A stretch of 64,000 nucleotides of DNA, taken from Marasmius tenuissimus. Taxonomy: Eukaryota > Basidiomycota > Agaricomycetes > Agaricales > Marasmiaceae. Positions 35,116 through 46,081 of the stretch are shown here, in pieces. Numbering within the stretch: position 1 is the first letter of the stretch; each line of letters starts with the position of its first letter. Below the pieces are notes generated by a model. It ran no database searches. It saw only the letters and a program-made list of their open reading frames with translations, and was not told where the DNA came from. The DNA is taken from positions 434,001 through 498,000 of the forward strand of contig JAQOTA010000049.1 in assembly GCA_029532415.1 (NCBI GenBank), written 5' to 3'. A program made the translations under genes and the position numbers.

Positions 35116-35740
35116 CACTGCCAGAGTGCAGGGTAGACCCAGTGTGAAAAAAGGGCAGAAGGTCACTGTTGATGTCGCGGGGGGGAAAGATTTTAAGTAT
35201 GTATGGATACGACTGACCAAATCGGCCCTCGGATCGCTACCTTGACGCCAGCGTGGTTATTATATCGCATAGATCGATGTCAAAACTGAGACAATCTGTA
35301 TCACGGCCTCGACAGAGCTGATATCACCCTATGACGGGAGTGTCAGAGTTGAACTTGAACTTTAAAGAGACCTGACCACCACTGCAGGTCCTGCGTGAGA
35401 GCGAGCGGCGCTTTTTTATGTATTCGACAGCGAGAGACCTTCACTGGGCATTTTGGTGGCATCCGCTTGGACCTGCAGGTAAAATACCGAGTCACTAGGA
35501 TTAGGACTGGCTCATTTACTTTGGGAACCTCCTCAGATGTCGCAAGTCTCGTTGAGCCACTATCGCTTTCTTGGATAATGTATAAAGAACAAGGGACAGA
35601 AAGCTTAGACGCTCTGGAGACCGCTAGTGTCTCCGCAACTTGCCGACGAACTGGTTTCAATACCGTTCTGCTGTGTATGCTTCAAGGCGGTACGTGCATT
35701 TGTTTCGGCACAATTTCTGAGGGAAAACGTACCTATCTTC
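35116..35740. other. Spacer between DUF6533 copy 1 and the TFIIF-beta relic
   Basis: A diverged duplicate of 40075-40700 (shared CGGCCTCGACAGAGCT, CATGACGGGAGTGTCAGAG and ACTTTAAAGAGACCTGACCA). It contains no supported gene. Presumed promoter of DUF6533 copy 1. Confidence 0.5.
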
Positions 35741-35749
35741 GATCAAGTC

Positions 35750-36200
35750 TTCCATGACCCATAGCTGTCTTTGGACGTACATTTCGTACCCCGCTCCCGG
35801 ATCTGTTTCCTGTGCCCCACGCTCCACTAAGGCCACAGCATACAGTTGTGCCTTCCACGTCAATCATGTCGTCCCAGCTCTCGGATTCCGCCGACCTTTA
35901 TGTGTCGACGATGACAACCTGAATGAGCATCCTTCGGCCTCTCTGCAATGCCCCTCCTCGATTCTCGACGAAATCGTTCCTCAGTTCCAGCCTATGATAG
36001 CCGGGGTTTGAACGTTCGAGTGTTGTCGCACTTCTCTCTGTATCCTTTCGAAGAGCTTTCATAAGGCTGTTAGAAAAGAATGATTCGAGGCTTGATCTGC
36101 GAATCTATATGGGCGTCTTCTGCATTCGTCATCGACCACCTTTCCATGCCGACTTTAGACATCTAGGCCGATACAAAATACGCTGGGCTCAGCCGTCGGA
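35750..36200 (-). pseudogene. TFIIF-beta 5' fragment, relic 1
   Basis: About 450 bp that match, in order, the middle-to-N-terminal exon of the TFIIF-beta gene at 58310-58720. Shared words: GCTCCCGGAT(C/T)TGTTTCCTGT, TGCTCTCGGATTC-like sequence, GATTCTCGACGAAATCGTTC, TTTCGAAGAGCTTTC and GGGCGTCTTCTGCATTCG. The minus-strand translation is broken but retains pieces such as VMEDLIEDR next to altered KHDCMLRPQF-like sequence. The 3' half of the gene is absent. It marks the right boundary of the duplicated block. Confidence 0.7.
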
Positions 36201-37320
36201 GGAAGGATGTATTAGGCGAATACCTTCATGACCCATATCCTTCAGTTGGGATCGGTCGGTCCCTGACCCGAGTTTCACCTAGTGAGGCTTTTGGTGACTA
36301 GATGGTATGCATGAGTACGGTTCACCCAGGAGCGACGCGGCCCACAGAGTGATCAGAGAGTTTGTTGAGTGAGTAAGAAAGTATTACTTGTGGCTTTGAG
36401 GCTGTTGGCGACTGAATTACTTATAAAGATGTGCCGCGAATGCTACTTGATAATCAAGGATCCAGAGCGTGAAGGTCAACTAGGAATTATGGGAGTGAAC
36501 GGGCACATCGAAGGAAATAAGTACCTTGGGGTGATGGCAAGCTTTCAACCTGCCAATTGGTGGGAAAGGCTTAGTCAGCAGGTTTTGGATGAGTTGTCAG
36601 GTTGGTGTTGGGACGAGTCTTCTCGCAGTCTGCTACAACTGCAAATATTTCTCGAAAACATCATGTTCGGGCTGCGTAAACCGCCAGCCAATCCCTCGGA
36701 GAGTCTCTGTCAACTTATATCTACCGAATTTCGCTAATCAGACCGACCGCTAAAGTCCACTGTGTGCTGAGTGTCCATGGCCAGGTGCGAGATTCGAATT
36801 TCGCAGTCTGCCTGCAGCCTCTTAGCCGCAAACTCACCAATTTCTCTGGGAATATCAGGTTTGCGTCGCTTGTACTGCTGGTCAATCTATCGGAGCTCGT
36901 TCAGCATTCATGCCACTCCCCGACAACTTGAACTCACATATACTCAATTTCGCTAATCAGACCAGCCACTGAAATTTGCGGCTTCATGCAGGTAGTTTCC
37001 CGGGATGAAAGCCGTTTTCGCGTAGTATATTGCAGCTGTCTGTGGCGACCACTGCTCAAATTTCTTTGAGCGGTCAAGACACCTATCCTCCGCAATTGGC
37101 TCCGTGCAGATATCGTGGCTCTTGCCCTACACTTCACGCATTGCATTGTGAGTGGCCTGTCATTCCCCGCTTCTTGTTCGACTTATGTACTCTGGAGGTG
37201 TACTGACAAAGCGGTGCCAATCACTTTGTAGGGGCTGATCGTGATGGTTGCTCACGAGAACAAGTTAAAACCCTTGACAGAGTCAAGACGCCGTCGCCGC
37301 TGCATCAACACCTCTCAACC
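36201..37320. other. Region upstream of PEMT copy 2
   Basis: A duplicate of 31800-32340 from about 36780 on, including a T-arm-like GATTCGAATTTCGC and the words CTACACTTCACGCATTGCA and GGCGACCACTGCT. No gene is supported; an open plus-strand frame at 36369-36737 has no recognisable motif. Confidence 0.5.
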
Positions 37321-38169
37321 ATGCTTCCCGCTGTTTTAAGCTCAACAGTGACTCTCCTCAAATTCATCTTCGCAGTGCCGGCAAACGTAGACTGGTCGAA
37401 AAAATCACTCTACGTTTGTCTGGCTTCTATCGGTGCTAGCCCTTTGGTATGGAACATCGTGGGTAGAAACGGTGCGCTCGACCTTCAATTGTGGTTTTGT
37501 GCCTCTGACGATGCGCAGAATACCGGAACAAGACCTTGACCAGGATAGTAGGACCGCGAGTAGGATGCGCGTTGCTGGGCGGAGCAATATTTCTGGCGGG
37601 CCTCAATCGCGACGTACAGTACGTGCTGCTCCTTTTCTAGCTTGATTTCCGCTCGAGTATGCCCGAAAACAGATACAAGATTGCTCTCCACGACCAACCG
37701 CAATACCCGCTGCCCTACGAGATCCAAACTGTCATCGCATGGATCATTTTCGGGACAGGCAATTTTCTCGTCTTCGCCTCGTTCAGCGTACTCGGATTCT
37801 ATGGAACGTATCTCGGTGACCACTTTGGCATTCTCCAGAAGGAGCGGGTGACCCAGTTCCCCTTCAATATCCTCAACGACCCGATGTACGTGGGTAGTAC
37901 AATGTGTTTCATTGGGGCGGCATTATGGTTCGTCGTCGCTGAGGCTTCTTTCATGCAATGTCGGATTACTCACGTTCATGAAGGTACGAGCGGCCTGTAG
38001 GCCTTCTAATCTCCGCCTATGTTACGCTCACGTACTACATTGCATTGCGGTACGAAGGGTGGGTGCCCATCGTGCCGATTTGACAGCTGGAGGCTCATGT
38101 TTTTGCAGACCTTTCACAGATATGATCTATGCGAAGAGCGTTGAGATATCGAAATCCAGGGATGATTGA
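37321..38169 (+). CDS. Phospholipid N-methyltransferase, PEMT/Opi3 type, array copy 2
   Basis: Exons: 37321-37471, 37519-37618, 37673-37927, 37984-38058 and 38109-38169, matching copy 1 in number and phase. The protein starts MLPAVLSSTVTLLKFIFAVP and keeps LYVCLASIGASPLVWNIVGR, HDQPQYPLPYEIQ, IIFGTGNFLV, LGDHFGILQKERVTQFPFN, DPMYVGSTM and YEGPFTDMIYAK, ending SVEISKSRDD. No stop or frameshift is seen. It differs from copy 1 mainly at the N-terminus and in the last helix (SAYVTLTYYIALRYEG). The intron sequences are also clearly alignable, showing recent duplication. Confidence 0.92.
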
Positions 38170-38281
38170 TCCCCCGAAGCTAGGAGAAGAATCCCCATCT
38201 CCATGGATGGCGGAAATTATCTTGAATGTACAGTAACATAGATCGATGAACATCAATGATTGCGCGTCTAACTTTCTCGGA

Positions 38282-40074
38282 CTACACCGACTGAATGGTT
38301 GAAGATCTTCGACTGGTAATTGCCCTTGTCTCAGACTCCCCAGCATCGCTTAGGAACCCGACACTTCCCATGGTAACGTCAGTTGTCTCCCGTTCTGTGT
38401 CCACGATGTGGCGGATATGTAGCACCAATCGACACGCTAGGATCGAATGGATAACGCGAAGTGGCCTAATCAAGCGGGGTTTGAGCGAACCGTCGATAGC
38501 GAACAGGACGGGATGAACTAACGTATCTGCTATGAGAAACAACCCCTCCTTCAAAAATGGTCAGCATGCTCCTTTGACATGTACCTCTGAGTGAAGACTC
38601 ACCGGAAGACCCAAGAGGGCTATCACGTTGATGATCGTAAACGCTAAGAGTATAAATGGACTCAGTAGGACGAAAATTACAAGGCCATTTCACTGACGAA
38701 GAATACAGCAGTAAAAGAGAATTCCTGTTGAGTTAAAACCATTGTGAGTATGTTAGACCGCTCCTGGTCGAAGAAGAATAGCGAATACCGTCGCGATAGA
38801 AAGAAACAATCAACGGAGAGCTCCTAATTGATACGTTGCGAGCTGATATAGGCGATGAGAACGAGGCAAACGACCCGGTGTATAAACATACTTGTAGTCC
38901 ACCATGTAATGCATACTTTCCAAACAGTCATCAGAACGATGACTATGAGGGAGATCTATAGGTCAGTGGGGGCCAAGCGGCGATGGATATGGACATACGT
39001 ACCGGTCTCACCCGCCAGGAGCGACATATAACAAACGAGACCGATATTGCTTGCGCGGCCGAGATAGCATCTTATAGACATAGTCGCTTCCGGGGGGAAG
39101 GTCTGAATGTACGCTGCGGAGGAAACCACATTAGCGCCTGTTGGAGGGTAAAAGTTTCGGCCTACAGTCAAATGATTGAGTCCAGCGCATAACAGCCCAG
39201 AAGTTAACTCCCCCGACTGACTGGCGACAAGCCTCATCAGTCACGCCCAATGCCACATTCGTGGCGCACAACTCACCAACCAAAGTACCACAAAAAAGGC
39301 TAGTATCTTCTTTGACGTGTCATATAGAGCGTATGTTCGGATCATCAGGATAACTATACATAGAGGGTGCGGTGGAGGTGTCAGACAACGAAGACAAACC
39401 GATTCCACAGACAAGCTTACGTTCAGATAGTCCGATGCCAAACCCTGAGAAGACTGGGAAGGGTTCAATGAATGATCAAAAAAAGTGCCCTTTGCACTCA
39501 ACTGGTAGTGAAAGTCATGAGACCATCGCAGTCCTAATCACCAGACAATCAGAATCACAAGGTTGAATGAATCTAGTACTCACAGTGAAATTTGGGTCCA
39601 GCCTCTCTGCGAGTTCAACATTCAGTACCCCGAGAACCACGAGTTAGGAAAGTCGCACCGTAGACAGCGATGGTCGTGTCAATGAAGGTGGCGTAACGAG
39701 TGACGAGATATAGTACATCGACGAAGTGCCACTTCCTTTGCCATACATACCGGTACTGCTACCGGCGTCAGCGTAGTCATCTTGTCGAGGACATTTCGGC
39801 TCACTTCTTGGTCCAAGGTGATGACGGTGTCATAGATCTAGTCGTGAAGAGCTTGCGATCAAAGCTGGCTTGTGTGGACGATTCCTGCTGCCAACGCACC
39901 AGTATAGCGAGAGAGGCCACTATCCTCTGATTGAGCCACTGTGTCAAAAGTACACGGCGATGGAGCTGACCTTTAACATACTGTGTTGTTATCATGGTCA
40001 GTTTGTCCAGGAAAGACGTATGGATGGCATACCGCGACAATCTTGAGGTTGGTGAATAGGAGGGTCTCGTCCAT
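38282..40074 (-). CDS. DUF6533 multi-pass membrane protein, array copy 2
   Basis: Starts MDETLLFTNLKIVA and splices to YVKVASLAILVYDTVITLDQE-like sequence, then the RYxTFxDTTIA DUF6533 signature (39660-39830). Later segments include IVILMIRTYALYDTSKKILA, FFVVLWLVS, and the C-terminal exon LFAIDGSLKPRLIRPLRVIH, SILACRLVLHIRHIVDTERE, ending SRRSSTIQSV with the stop at 38282. The gap to the stop of PEMT copy 2 is again 112 bp. The start is shorter than in copy 1 by a few residues. It appears intact, although not every small exon was verified. Confidence 0.72.
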
Positions 40075-40730
40075 CACTGCCAGAGTGCGGAAATGACCCA
40101 GTGCCCGAAGAAGTCGAAAGAAAGTCCCTGTCAGTATCTCGCGGAGACCTTTAAGTATGTATGCATACAAATGACACGATCGGCCTCCAGATCCCTGGCG
40201 GCCTTGACGCCGGTGTGGCCATTGTAATCGCACAAGTCAATTTCAGAATCAAGACCGTATCAGTGTCACGGCCTCGACAGAGCTCGCATCACTCCATGAC
40301 GGGAGTGTCAGAGCTGGCCTTGAACTTTAAAGAGACCTGACCATGACTGCAGGTCCTGCGTGGGAGAGAACTGGCGTTTGTCGATGTATCTGACAACAAC
40401 AAGAGTTCTCCGCTGGGCATTTCAGCGACATCGACTTGGGCCTGCAGATTATGTCTTGAGTGCCACGCACGATAGGATGAGAACTTCGCATGCTTAGGAC
40501 CTCTTCAGATGCTACCAGTCCCATCGAGCCACTATCGCTTTCATGAAGAGTGCATAAACGAGAATGGGCAGGAAGCCTGGACGCCCTTGAGACAGTGGGC
40601 GCCTCTGTATCCTGCCGACGAACTTATTTTGCAACCATTCTGCTATGTACGCTGTGGAGTGATGCGTGCAAGTGTTTAGGTCTAAATATTTGAGAGAAGG
40701 TGTGCTTATCTTCGATCGAGTCTTCCTTGA
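40075..40730. other. Spacer between DUF6533 copy 2 and TFIIF-beta relic 2
   Basis: A duplicate of 35116-35740 with small indels. No supported gene. Confidence 0.5.
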
Positions 40731-41240
40731 CCCGCATCCATCTTCGAGCATACATGTTGTAATTTCTGCCTTATCCCGATCCTGGATCTGTTTCCTGTGC
40801 GCCGCACTGCACTAAGGCCACAGCATACAACTGTACTTTGTTCTCTTCGTCGACAACGTTGTCCTTGCCCCCAGATTCTGGGACCAGTATGTATCAACAA
40901 CAGCTTAGACAAGGCGTCCTTCGGCGCCCCTCAGAGATGGCTGCTTATCTGATTCGCGACGGAGTCGTTGACCAGCTCCAGCCCATAACCGTACGCGTCA
41001 GGGTTGGAGTCTGTCGTCACATTTCCCTCTGTATTCGTTTGAGGAGCTTTCGTGCAGTCGTGTGATTATTGGAGAAGAGATGGTCGATGGCTGTTTCATC
41101 ATTCACATTATGCGGGAATTGCGGGCAATAAAGCTACATGGGCGTCCTCTGGATTCATCTTCACCCATCTTTCTCTGGATACCTATATAAAAACAAAGCA
41201 CGCTCAACGATCCTCTGGGTAGGCATTAGGTGAATACCTT
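40731..41240 (-). pseudogene. TFIIF-beta 5' fragment, relic 2
   Basis: A second decayed piece of the TFIIF-beta 5' part. Shared words with 58310-58720 and relic 1 include ATCCTGGATCTGTTTCCTGTGCGCC, CTAAGGCCACAGCATACAACTGT, GATTCGCGACGGAGTCGTTGACCAG, CAGCTCCAGCCCATAACCGT and GGCGTCCTCTGGATTCATC. The reading frame is disrupted and the 3' half is missing. Confidence 0.68.
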
Positions 41241-41968
41241 TATAGACCATATCATGCGGTCGTCGGGACTCGGGAGTGGCAAAGAGTCCAGCGTTTACAT
41301 GGAAGTAGGAAAGAACGTGGGCCTTCGAGGCTAAGATCAAGAGCTGGCCCGAGTCGTTTGTCTCAAGTTTGTCTGGGCAAACTTCAAAGTACTTACAACA
41401 AGCTACAGATCTCGATCAGGGCTGACCAGAGTACATCGTGTGGGAAATTATTAGTCAGCAACTACTTCGATCATCGATGCCGAGCCTGTTGCCAGGACCT
41501 TCCGGCGTCCGCATTGGACTCAGCGTTCAGCTGAGGCTACCATTGAGTTACTATCAGCTACTCTAGGGCCTGGTTCGCCTGTGCAGCATTCAAGAAAGCA
41601 TCCTCTAATCTTCCCAGTGGCATACCTATATTCTAAGAAATGCCCTCCTAGCCGATTTCTTCAACAAAGCTACACGAGGAGTACTTGACGTGGGCTGGTG
41701 GTTTTGCCACTGTTGAGGTCCCCAAACAGGTTGGAACTATGCCTATCGAGACGTCCAAGCCACGCACTGCCGCATTTTCATGCGCCTGTCAAGCTTCTCC
41801 GCTTCTTTCCATCCGACTTATTATTCAGAGCGGCAATCACTTTCCCATGTAAGCAGAAGACAAAGCTTGCGCGTGATGGTCACTATCCACGAGGACGGCA
41901 CCTGTGGTTCAAACCCCCATTAACGGACTCGAGACCGCCCTAGACACAATATTAGCATCCTCTGCACC
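41241..41968. other. Region upstream of PEMT copy 3
   Basis: About 730 bp with only weak similarity to the other upstream regions. No supported gene; the presumed promoter of PEMT copy 3. Confidence 0.4.
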
Positions 41969-42808
41969 ATGCTCTCTGCCGTTCTGAGCCCGACAACGAG
42001 CCTCCTCAAATTTATTCTTTCAGCGCCCGCAAATGTAGACTGGTCTGAGAAGTCACTCTACGTTTGCCTAGCTTCCATTAGTGCGAGCCCCTTGGTGTGG
42101 AACATTGTTAGTAGAAATGGTGCGTTCGACTTTCAATCACGGTCTCGTGTCTCTGACAAAGCGCAGAATACCGGAATCAGACCTTGACCAGGACGGTGGG
42201 GCCGCGAGTAGGATGCGCGTCGCTGGGCGTAGCGATAACTCTGGCGGGTCTCTACCGCAACGTGCTGTATGCACATCCTTTTTCCGTCTCGGTTCTTACT
42301 CAGGGATGATCGCGAACAGATACAAGATAGCCCTCCATGACCAACCGCAGTACCCACTGCCCTACGAGATACAGGCTATCGTGGCATGGATCATTTTCGG
42401 GACAGGCAATTTCCTCGTCTACACCTCGTTCTACGCACTCGGTTTCTACAGAACACACTTCGGCGATTACTACGGTATCCTCCAAAAGGAACGTGTGACC
42501 CAGTTCCCCTTCAATATCCTCAATAACCCGATGTATACGGGCAGCACGATGTGTTTCGTTGGGGCTGCGTTATGGTTTGTCGTCGAGCTATCTTCGTTGT
42601 GATAATCACTTACAATTATGAAGGTACGAACGCCCTGTGGGGCTCCTAATCTCCGCTTATGTTATACTCACGTACTACATCGCATTACGATACGAAGGGT
42701 GAGTGCATCGTATTGATTTTGCAGGGTCGTAGCTCACATTCTTGAAGACCTTTTACAGATATGATCTATGCGAAGAGCGCCAATGCATTGAAGGGCAAAA
42801 AGGACTGA
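41969..42808 (+). CDS. Phospholipid N-methyltransferase, PEMT/Opi3 type, array copy 3
   Basis: The exon pattern matches copies 1 and 2 (41969-42119, 42167-42266, 42320 to about 42574, then two short exons ending at 42808). The protein starts MLSAVLSPTTSLLKFILSAP and keeps LYVCLASISASPLVWNIVSR, HDQPQYPLPYEIQ, IIFGTGNFLV, LGFYRTHFGDYYGILQKER, VTQFPFNILNNPMYTGSTM and YEGPFTDMIYAK, ending SANALKGKKD. It is the most diverged of the three (R for G in FYRTHF, TG for VG in PMYTG), yet it is open throughout. Confidence 0.9.
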
Positions 42809-42902
42809 CTGTCGTGACGGGCAGGCGCAAGTTTTCTTGAATAAGATATGACATACTAATGCATGAGCACTGATGATCACTATTACTACATTGTTTCGAG
42901 TG

Positions 42903-44723
42903 CTACACCTGTCGGCTGCTGGTCCCTTCTTCCGCCTCTGATTGCTCAACGTTGTCCACAAACTGGATACTCCTACTCACAATGATATCACCCGTTACCG
43001 TCTGCTCTCCGTTCGTAACTTGGCGGACGTGAATCACGAGTCGACACACTGCAATCGTGTGTACGACCCGAAGTGGCCTAAGTAAGTATGTTTGCGTGAA
43101 ATGTCGACCGAAGATAGGATGCGACGCCCCACCTGTCTCCTATCAAAAGTAACCCCTCCTATTCTAATGGTCAGAATGCTATAATGAGTACCCTTAGTGC
43201 GGGCTGAGGGCTCACCGGGAGCCGCAAGAGCGCTATCATGTTCAAGGTCGTGAATGCTAAGCGTACTTCAATTAGACATTCCATAGATCCTATTGAGGTC
43301 GAAGCTATAGATACTGACGGAGGAGGCAGCAATAGAAGAAGATTCCTGTCGCCCAGATACTGAGTCAGTCGGACCGTCGAGCTGGGTCGAATAACAACGT
43401 ATACCATCACGGTAAAGGGAAGCAATCAACGGGGAGGTCCCAGGGGGGGCGTTGCGGGCTAACGTTGATGAGAAAAGAGGCGATGCTTGGGAGAACGGTG
43501 GGTAACCATACTAGTGATCCACCACATTCTATATGCTTTCCAGGTAGTCATCACCACGATTACTGGAGATACAATTTTTCCATAAGTCAACGGCCACGAG
43601 GATCTCGCAAAGTGTGTTCCCTTACCGGTTTCGATTATCAGGATAGCCATATAAGAAATGAAAACTATTTCATTTGCGCCCCGATAGCATTTCACGAACC
43701 CAGCCACTTTTGGGGGGAATGCAGATGCTACAATCGTATATCAATGTCTTGGGTCGCGGAAGCAAGGGTTTTATGCCAACGATGGAATGATCCGATTCCC
43801 CAGCGCGCCACAGCCCAATAGCTGGCACCTCCGGCTGCCTAGTGAGGCGCACATTCAATTCTGACCAAGCAGCTCAAGGATTCGTGCGTCCTGACTTACC
43901 AACCAAAGCAATACCAAGAGGACCAGTATTTTCCTCGACGAGCTAAAAATCGCATATGTTCGGATCATCAGAATCCCTGTAATGGAGTTTGAGGGTGTCA
44001 AAGAATTTCGTGAACACGTTTCATGAACACCCAACATTCGGCAACAACAACCCCGGTACCACTGAAGACTGAGAAACCAATTTTGTTGAGCGACGAGGAC
44101 ACCGCAATGTGTTCGTGGAAAACTCAACTGGTTATAAAATTCATAAGACGATTGCAGTCCTGAGAAGTTGATACGCATCAAACAGCGGTAAGGTGAGCGA
44201 ACTGGTGGCCTACAGTCGACTTGATTGGGCCTAGCCTCTCTGTGAGTCTACCATTTAGCACTCCGACTTTTACGATGTAGAAGGTGCGTACCGTAAACGG
44301 CGAGAATGCTATCAAGGAAAGTGCCATAACGGGCGCAAAGATATAGGATCTCGACGAAACGCCATTTCCTTTGCCATATGTACCGGTACTATATTAGCGT
44401 GAGTGTGTGAGCACATCGTTGGGTCTACCTGGCTCACCTCTTGATCCAAGTTGCTCACGGTATCCACAAACTGGCCCCAAACGTATATAGAATTTTTGGG
44501 TGAATAAGAACGATACCACCACGCACCAGAAAGACAAGAAATGCCACTGTTGCCTGTGGCTCAGTGACTGCATCAGAACGTGGCAGCAAGACTCACTTTT
44601 AACATACTGTGGAATGGGTAGAAGATACTGTCAGTTTGCCCTGGGAGGTCTGATGCACGAAGAACATACTGAAACAATCTGAAGATTCGTGCAAAGCGCT
44701 ACAAAGGCAGAAGTCTGATCCAT
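42903..44723 (-). CDS. DUF6533 multi-pass membrane protein, array copy 3 (divergent type)
   Basis: Starts MDQTSAFVALCTNLQIVS, splicing to a YVKS-type exon. The central MIRTYAIFSSSRKILVLLVL segment is kept. The C-terminal exon reads LRPLRVVHTIAVCRLVIHVR then QVTNGEQTVTGDIIVSRSIQ and ends EEGTSSRQV at a TAG (42903). The intergenic gap to PEMT copy 3 is 94 bp. It differs more from copies 1, 2 and 6 than these do from each other, and pairs by sequence with the truncated copy 5 (53550-53915). Possible small lesions were not excluded. Confidence 0.65.
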
Positions 44724-45182
44724 CGCCGCCAGAATACGGTAATAACCACTTTGGAAGAGGTCAAAAGGAGGAGCGCTGTGGACACAAGTTGTCCGCTTCG
44801 TCCGCTGTAGCTTTAAGTATGTTCGACTGACACAATAGGTCCTCAGATCATTCCTTGACCATGTATGGTCACATCGGCATGATGCTCCAACCAGTTGCCA
44901 CGATAATCAGCGACCTCAACAACGGCTACATCATCCTGTGGCGGAAGTGTGAGAGTAACATACAAGCAACGGTGAGTCGATTGAGAGCCTATGGGAGGGC
45001 AAAGCCCTTCACTAGTACTCGAACCACATGCATTTCTGTCTTTGCGATCACCATTGACAATGGACATCCGTCGACACCAAGCGAGATGTGGTTCAAAGCA
45101 ATGAAATGGACGGAAGCTGCTAAGGTAGAGGGAACAATTTGGGAACAGGGAACAGGAGTTCCGTCTGACATTCTGCAGGATG

Positions 45183-45480
45183 CACGGTGACCCGTATACG
45201 TGGGTGGTACGATGGATCTTATCAGTATGCTGTTGTGGTCAGTCGTCACTGTGATGATCATTTGCAGATACTTATTTGAAGTATTAGCGTCATGTACAAC
45301 TTACGATCATCACCTACGCGTATCTGACGCTCGTACGCTGTATCTCCTAATAATAATACGCCACGCACTGCGATAAGGGAGGTGAGCGTCCATCGTACTA
45401 CCGATTTGACAGGTTTGGGACTCACGTTTCCGAGAACACGAACATGGTCCCCGCAAAAAAATCTTGAATGCCAAAGGACT
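45183..45480 (+). pseudogene. PEMT relic 4
   Basis: Remains of exons 3 to 4 of a methyltransferase copy. CCGTATACGTGGGTGGTACG matches the DPMYVGSTM codons of the intact copies, followed by a WSVV-like intron start, a degraded exon (TACGCGTATCTGACGCTCGT for YVTLTY) and TGACAGGTTTGGGACTCACG. The first two exons are missing; the sequence upstream (44840-45180) is instead similar to 54000-54170. Confidence 0.6.
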
Positions 45481-46081
45481 TGGGGTATCAGCCGGCTCCG
45501 CCGGCGGGCCGAATTCAAAACTTCCTTCGAACCCAACGGTCCCAACCTGAGTCAATCATCTTCCACCCCCATATAGGTCTCTAATTTGAGCTGCTGACCC
45601 CCCGAGTCTTCATACATTTTCTTCAACCAACTTCAGCTCTTATACTGTCATATTTGAGTCCACAGTGCACAGATATAGAACCAGATCGTTGTACTTGATT
45701 TTTTTACCCACTTACCATTATTGGTCCAAATATGAAATATACAATCTTTCCCCTAACTTCTTGAACCCGAGCAAGTAGGAATAGTAAAAAAACTCACTGA
45801 TGCACAGCAAATTGTTGTTCATATACTGATAACCTGGTTCCCCTGACATCCTTAGAGTAGATTTTAGGTAGCCTCATTTGAGGTTAGTGAACAAGAAAAG
45901 CTGTATTTACATTGCGTTGGAAAATGTCATGGTGATGATGTCAAGTTCTGGAGGTGCCGTGCTCCAGATGATCCAATTTACAGGGTCTGAGAAACTTGTT
46001 GGTTTATCTATCCTGGGATCTTCAGTGAAGGCGCGAGTTGTGCTAGGTGAGGTAAATGAGATAGTTTTAGGAGAAAGGAAT

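Noticed and set aside
44855..45190. Plus-strand frame of 111 codons before PEMT relic 4
   Set aside because: The homologous region at 54000-54170 is not open in the same frame, so it is unlikely to be coding.
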